From: Pseudomonadota bacterium
GTDB lineage: Bacteria; Desulfobacterota; BSN033; WVXP01; G020346125
Direction of reading: 5' to 3'
Length of the DNA stretch: 8,438 nt
Assembly (NCBI GenBank): GCA_030608745.1
Contig: JAUWDQ010000114.1
Coordinates: 1 to 8,438, forward strand
Position 1 is the first letter of the stretch. Every line of letters starts with the position of its first letter. The position numbers and the translations under genes are program-made. This document shows, piece by piece, positions 5,921 through 8,438 of the stretch. The notes under the pieces were generated by a model, which was not told the DNA's origin, did not search any database, and saw only the letters and a list, made by a program, of their open reading frames with translations.

Positions 5921-6724
5921 ATGATACCTGCAATCCAGACACTCCAAGCTGAGGCCGCAAAGAGTCTTTCCGGAATCCTTTTTGATATTGACGACACCTT
6001 TACGACTCGTGGTAGGATTCGTGCCATTGCTTACCAGTCCCTGTGGACATTGAAGGAGTCCGGCCTCTGGGCCGTTCCCATTACGGGCCGACCCGCGGGG
6101 TGGTGTGACCACATTGCCCGCATGTGGCCTGTGGACGGGATTGTTGGGGAAAACGGGGCTTTCTATTTCTGGTTTGATCAGAAAGAACGGAAGCTCAAGA
6201 AGCGATTCCTCGACCCCGAAGAAGTGCGAGCTGAGAAGCGACAGCGGCTGACGCGTATCAAGGAAGAGATTTTGGCTTCGGTTCCAGGCTCAGCCATAGC
6301 CAACGATCAGCTCTACCGCGAGACTGACCTTGCCATCGACTATTGTGAAGATGTAGCACCCCTTGATCGGAGGGCCGTCGATCGAATCTGTGGGATCTTC
6401 AACAAGCATGGTGCGAGGTGCAAAGTTTCCTCCATCCACGTGAATGGGTGGTTCGGAGACTACGACAAGCTGGGGATGACGAAAACCTTTGTGCTGGAGC
6501 GTTGGGGATTTGATCTGGATACCAACAGGGAGCGGTTTCTGTTCTGCGGGGATTCCCCCAACGACGAACCCATGTTTCAGTACTTTCCGAACACCGCTGG
6601 GGTGAAGAACGTCTTGAACTTCGCCGAGCGCATGAAGTTTATGCCCTCCTTTGTTGCATCCCGCGAGGGAGGGGAGGGCTTTGCCCAAATCGTTGAAACC
6701 ATACTCCAGCGCCGGGCAAAATAG
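5921..6724 (+). CDS. HAD superfamily phosphatase, IIB (Cof-like) class
   Basis: The 267-residue protein carries the four HAD motifs: I, FDIDDT (nucleophile D22, acid/base D24, with D25); II, PITGRP with T55; III, lysines in DYDKLGMTK (K183 or K188); IV, CGDSPNDEPMF with D211 and D215. The roughly 100 residues between motifs II and III form the C2 cap typical of the IIB group, which includes sugar-phosphate phosphatases such as sucrose-phosphate and mannosyl-3-phosphoglycerate phosphatases. The actual substrate cannot be deduced. I prefer ATG 5921 because GAGGG (5908-5912) lies 8 bases upstream; an in-frame GTG at 5906 overlaps that site. It sits 62 bases behind the dehydrogenase remnant. It ends 27 bases before the next gene's promoter, so it is probably a separate unit from the trp-like operon. 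Confidence 0.85.
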   Translation: MIPAIQTLQAEAAKSLSGILFDIDDTFTTRGRIRAIAYQSLWTLKESGLWAVPITGRPAGWCDHIARMWPVDGIVGENGAFYFWFDQKERKLKKRFLDPEEVRAEKRQRLTRIKEEILASVPGSAIANDQLYRETDLAIDYCEDVAPLDRRAVDRICGIFNKHGARCKVSSIHVNGWFGDYDKLGMTKTFVLERWGFDLDTNRERFLFCGDSPNDEPMFQYFPNTAGVKNVLNFAERMKFMPSFVASREGGEGFAQIVETILQRRAK

Positions 6725-6751
6725 AAGAAAAACGGGACACGCTATTTTTTG

Positions 6752-6780
6752 TTGACATAAGGGCTATTGTTTGATATTAA
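6752..6780 (+). promoter_or_regulatory. Sigma70 promoter of the trp-type leader
   Basis: A perfect -35 TTGACA (6752-6757) is followed after exactly 17 bases by TATTAA (6775-6780), a 4-of-6 match to TATAAT. A TGA extended -10 element lies directly before it (6772-6774). Transcription would start near 6787, giving a leader of about 250 bases. I saw no palindrome resembling the Escherichia coli TrpR operator across it, so control is more likely by attenuation than by repression. Confidence 0.75.
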
Positions 6781-6811
6781 TTCAACAATCAAGAAAAGGT
6801 GGTTTGGCAAC

Positions 6812-6892
6812 ATGGCGAGGATAGTTGGAAACGGATTTTTCTGGTGGTGGTGGGAAAAAAGAAGGAGGGGTTTGGCCGATGATGGCGAATGA
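6812..6892 (+). CDS. trpL: Trp-rich leader peptide of an attenuator, 26 aa
   Basis: This short frame begins with ATG at 6812 behind a purine-rich AAAAGGTGG site (about 6794-6802). It reads MARIVGNGFF, then four consecutive Trp codons TGG (6842-6853), then EKKRRGLADDGE and TGA (6890-6892). Four tandem Trp codons in a small ORF, directly upstream of alternative RNA hairpins and a TrpD-family gene, is the classical signature of a trp operon leader peptide: ribosomes stall here when charged tRNA-Trp is scarce. The peptide itself needs no function. Unlike E. coli TrpL, the Trp codons lie about 60 bases upstream of the first hairpin rather than inside it, so the coupling must differ. AGGAGGGG (6864-6871), within the frame, could also initiate at ATG 6879. 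Confidence 0.85.
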   Translation: MARIVGNGFFWWWWEKRRRGLADDGE

Positions 6893-6914
6893 CCGATAGA
6901 CTAATGGATGATTG

Positions 6915-6945
6915 AGGCCGTGGGCAAATCCCTTGCTCACGGCCT
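6915..6945 (+). promoter_or_regulatory. Attenuator hairpin 1:2 (pause/anti-antiterminator)
   Basis: Segment 1 (6915-6927) pairs with segment 2 (6933-6945) in a 13-bp stem with one G-T wobble (6923 with 6937) and a 5-base loop. TTTCATTT follows. Segment 2 contains GCTCACGGC (6935-6943), the exact reverse complement of GCCGTGAGC (6965-6973) in the next hairpin. Hairpin 1:2 and the 2:3 antiterminator are therefore mutually exclusive, as in trp leaders. Confidence 0.75.
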
Positions 6946-6960
6946 TTCATTTGGCAACGA

Positions 6961-7003
6961 AAAAGCCGTGAGCTGACCGGGGAAGCTTGCGGCTTTTCAT
7001 TTC
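6961..7003 (+). terminator. Attenuator terminator hairpin 3:4
   Basis: Segment 3 (6961-6974) pairs with segment 4 (6984-6997) in a 14-bp stem with two wobble pairs and a 9-base loop. The stem is flanked by AAAA on one side and TTTT on the other, with TTTTCATTT as an interrupted U tract. It lies 37 bases before the downstream start codon. Formation of 2:3 (6935-6943 with 6965-6973, 9 perfect pairs) would break it and allow read-through. The U tract is short for a strong terminator. Confidence 0.7.
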
Positions 7004-7039
7004 ATGGAGAATGGAAACCCATATGAAAGGAGGAAGGTG

Positions 7040-8134
7040 ATGATCAACGAGGCTATTGGCAAAGTGGTTTTAAAGGAGGATTTAACGGAAGGGGAAATGG
7101 AGGATGCGATGAGGGAGATTACGATGAGAAGTGCATCTACTGTAGAAATCGCATCATTCATTACGGCATTAAGGATGAAGGGGGAGACGCCCGAAGAGAT
7201 AACGGCAGCGGCGAGGGCAATCAAGGATAAGTCCTCGACAATCAATGTCGGAGATGATCTCGTGTGCCTGGATCGTGAAGAAATTACGGTTGAAAGGGAA
7301 ACGGTCCTGAGCACTACAAAGGGATTAGCTGAAGGAACAACGATATTCAATATCTCCACGGCAACGGCACTGGTTGTGGCAGGAGGGGGTCTAAAGGTAG
7401 CAAAATACGGAAGAAGGTCTGCTTCTCCTCTCTGTGGAAGCGCAGATGTGACTGAGGCGTTGGGGATCAACCTGGATATGACATCTACTCAACTGGAAAG
7501 ATGCATCAATGAAGTTGGTATCTGTTTTCTTTACGAACCTCAGGTCCAAAAAGGCATGGAACATATTGTCGCCATACGGAAGAAGATTGGAATCAGAACG
7601 ATATTCAATCTTTTAGACCCCCTGATTAACCCTGCAGGGGCAAGGATCCAGGTATTGGGCGTTTATAAGCCGAGTTTAACGGAGACGATGGCTACGGTTT
7701 TGAAGAATCTGGGGATCAAAAGGGCCTTCGTTGTGCACGGCGAAGATACCTTGGATGAGATTAGCATCACCGGAAAGACCAAGGTCACGGAGTTTAAAGA
7801 TGGGTGGATGAAGAGCTCCTTCATCAAGCCCGAGGATTTCGGGATGAAAAGGGGAAAGCTTGCCGAGATCAAAGGTGGGACGAAAGAGCAGAATGCCGAG
7901 ATCATTCTGGAGGTTCTACGGGGTAATCGAGGGCCAAAACGGGATATCATCGTTTTGAACGCGGCGGCCGCCTTTGTGATTGCCGGAAGGGCGAAGGATT
8001 TTAGCGAAGGTGTCCAGTTGGCCAATCAATCCATCGATTCAGGGGAGGCCATCAATACACTGGAGAAGCTGGTCGAATTCACCAACGCGGAGCACAGATA
8101 TGTGAGAAAGTCATACGAAGGAGAAGTGGAATAA
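7040..8134 (+). CDS. Divergent TrpD-like phosphoribosyltransferase
   Basis: The 364-residue protein aligns along its length with anthranilate phosphoribosyltransferase (TrpD), which joins anthranilate and PRPP in tryptophan synthesis. Family blocks are an N-terminal helical domain, ITALRMKGETPEEI, FNISTATA (103-110), GSADVTEALG (133-142), GIRTIFNLL (184-192), QVLGVY and HGEDTLDEISITG (233-245). The PRPP loop GTGGD just before FNIST is absent: the position reads STTKGLAEGTTI (91-102). KHGN is KYGR (122-125) and GPLTNP is DPLINP (193-198). Catalysis may be altered or lost. The acidic pair in GEDTLDE is retained. AAAGGAGG (7026-7033), 6 bases before ATG 7040, fixes the start; an in-frame ATG at 7004 overlaps the terminator region and lacks a site. 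The gene follows a Trp-codon attenuator and has no other trp gene beside it in this window. Confidence 0.85.
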   Translation: MINEAIGKVVLKEDLTEGEMEDAMREITMRSASTVEIASFITALRMKGETPEEITAAARAIKDKSSTINVGDDLVCLDREEITVERETVLSTTKGLAEGTTIFNISTATALVVAGGGLKVAKYGRRSASPLCGSADVTEALGINLDMTSTQLERCINEVGICFLYEPQVQKGMEHIVAIRKKIGIRTIFNLLDPLINPAGARIQVLGVYKPSLTETMATVLKNLGIKRAFVVHGEDTLDEISITGKTKVTEFKDGWMKSSFIKPEDFGMKRGKLAEIKGGTKEQNAEIILEVLRGNRGPKRDIIVLNAAAAFVIAGRAKDFSEGVQLANQSIDSGEAINTLEKLVEFTNAEHRYVRKSYEGEVE

Positions 8135-8243
8135 GTTCCGCGAGCCAATTTTTAAGGGTATTGATGGGGAATCCACCTTCGATCCGGCAAAGATCCACCT
8201 AAAACCGTACTGGATGGATAACAACGCTACCGACTTCGGCTAA
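8106..8243 (+). pseudogene. Open +1 frame beyond the trpD-like stop, possible gene remnant
   Basis: One frame later than the trpD-like gene, a stretch open from 8106 to TAA at 8241-8243 reads in a protein-like way after 8133: KFREPIFKGIDGESTF, then DPAKIHLKPYWMDNNATDFG. It has no ATG, GTG or TTG start. It would be joined to the upstream protein by a +1 shift at its stop codon (8132-8134). It may be a C-terminal tail cut off by a frameshift, the 3' remnant of another gene, or chance. I do not recognise the family. Confidence 0.3.
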
Positions 8244-8332
8244 GAGAGCCTCCAGACCTCATTTTTGCCTATGAACGATCAGGGGGTTCAAGAAAAAAAG
8301 GCTCATCTCCAAAAAAGTTGGTGGTCATAGAA

Positions 8333-8364
8333 GGATCCAAGGGGTCAAGGGTTCAAGGATTCAA
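8333..8364. repeat. 8-bp tandem repeat, consensus GGNTTCAA
   Basis: Four exact-length units begin at 8333, 8341, 8349 and 8357 (GGATCCAA, GGGGTCAA, GGGTTCAA, GGATTCAA). They end six bases before the start codon of the next gene. A related GGGTTCAAG occurs at about 8284-8292. The array occupies the space where a ribosome binding site would be expected. Confidence 0.7.
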
Positions 8365-8369
8365 GTGAA

Positions 8370-8438
8370 ATGATTAAGAACTACAAAGAGTTAAAGATTT
8401 GGCAAAGGTCTTATCAACTCTGTTTAGAAGTTTATCAA
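8370..8438 (+). CDS. Four-helix bundle protein (23S rRNA IVS protein family), partial
   Basis: The last 69 bases encode 23 codons, running off the window, that read MIKNYKELKIWQRSYQLCLE and then VYQ. This matches the start of the four-helix bundle family first described from 23S rRNA intervening sequences (typical pattern: Y-x-x-L-x-x-W-Q-x-S, then a helix). The family is about 110-130 residues, so most of it lies outside. Its biochemical function is not established, and members are commonly scattered as single genes in genomes of this kind. No clear Shine-Dalgarno precedes ATG 8370; the 8-bp tandem repeat is there instead. Confidence 0.75.
   Translation, partial: MIKNYKELKIWQRSYQLCLEVYQ

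Noticed and set aside
6752..6811. TrpR operator in the leader promoter
   Set aside because: No CTAG-centred palindrome like the known TrpR site is visible around the -10 or start region.
7004..7039. ATG at 7004 as start of the TrpD-like gene
   Set aside because: It lies just after the terminator stem without a ribosome site; ATG 7040 has AAAGGAGG at ideal spacing and matches the family N-terminus.
7663..8025. 120-codon minus-strand ORF opposite the TrpD-like gene
   Set aside because: It is an antisense shadow of a clearly conserved coding frame.

Overview
The window looks like chromosomal DNA of an uncultured deltaproteobacterium (Desulfobacterota-like). This is inferred from gene content, moderate base composition and the short TTCGTAAAAAGTC-ended repeat elements often seen in such genomes; no marker gene is present to prove it.

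Region 1 (1-610) is repeat-rich and has no supported gene: a hairpin, a 5-copy 8-bp tandem repeat, a 192-bp MITE-like element with terminal inverted repeats and a 6-bp target duplication, then sixteen units of a 9-bp repeat. Region 2 (611-2546) is a co-directional cluster on the + strand: a stand-alone LigD-type 3'-phosphoesterase, a SixA-type phosphohistidine phosphatase, and an N-formylglutamate amidohydrolase-like protein. Region 3 (2547-3183) has no recognisable gene but carries a second, inverted copy of the MITE-like element (2888-3038), also with a 6-bp target duplication.

Region 4 (3184-5569, minus strand) is a likely two-gene operon: an Ldh/malate dehydrogenase-2 family oxidoreductase followed by a 12-helix MFS transporter, suggesting uptake and NAD(P)-dependent oxidation of a 2-hydroxy acid. 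Region 5 (5570-6724) holds a 28-codon remnant of a GlpD/GlpA-type FAD dehydrogenase N-terminus and a HAD-IIB phosphatase on the + strand.

Region 6 (6752-8134) is the highlight. A sigma70 promoter drives a leader encoding a 26-residue peptide with four consecutive Trp codons. Two tandem hairpins follow, whose inner arms can pair in a mutually exclusive 9-bp antiterminator. This trp-type attenuator precedes a single TrpD-like phosphoribosyltransferase in which the family's GTGGD PRPP loop and several other active-site residues are replaced. No other trp gene is in the window, so it appears to be an orphan TrpD paralogue under tryptophan-responsive attenuation. The window ends with a reading frame continuing past the trpD-like stop in the +1 frame, an 8-bp tandem repeat, and the first 23 codons of a four-helix-bundle (23S rRNA intervening-sequence) protein.
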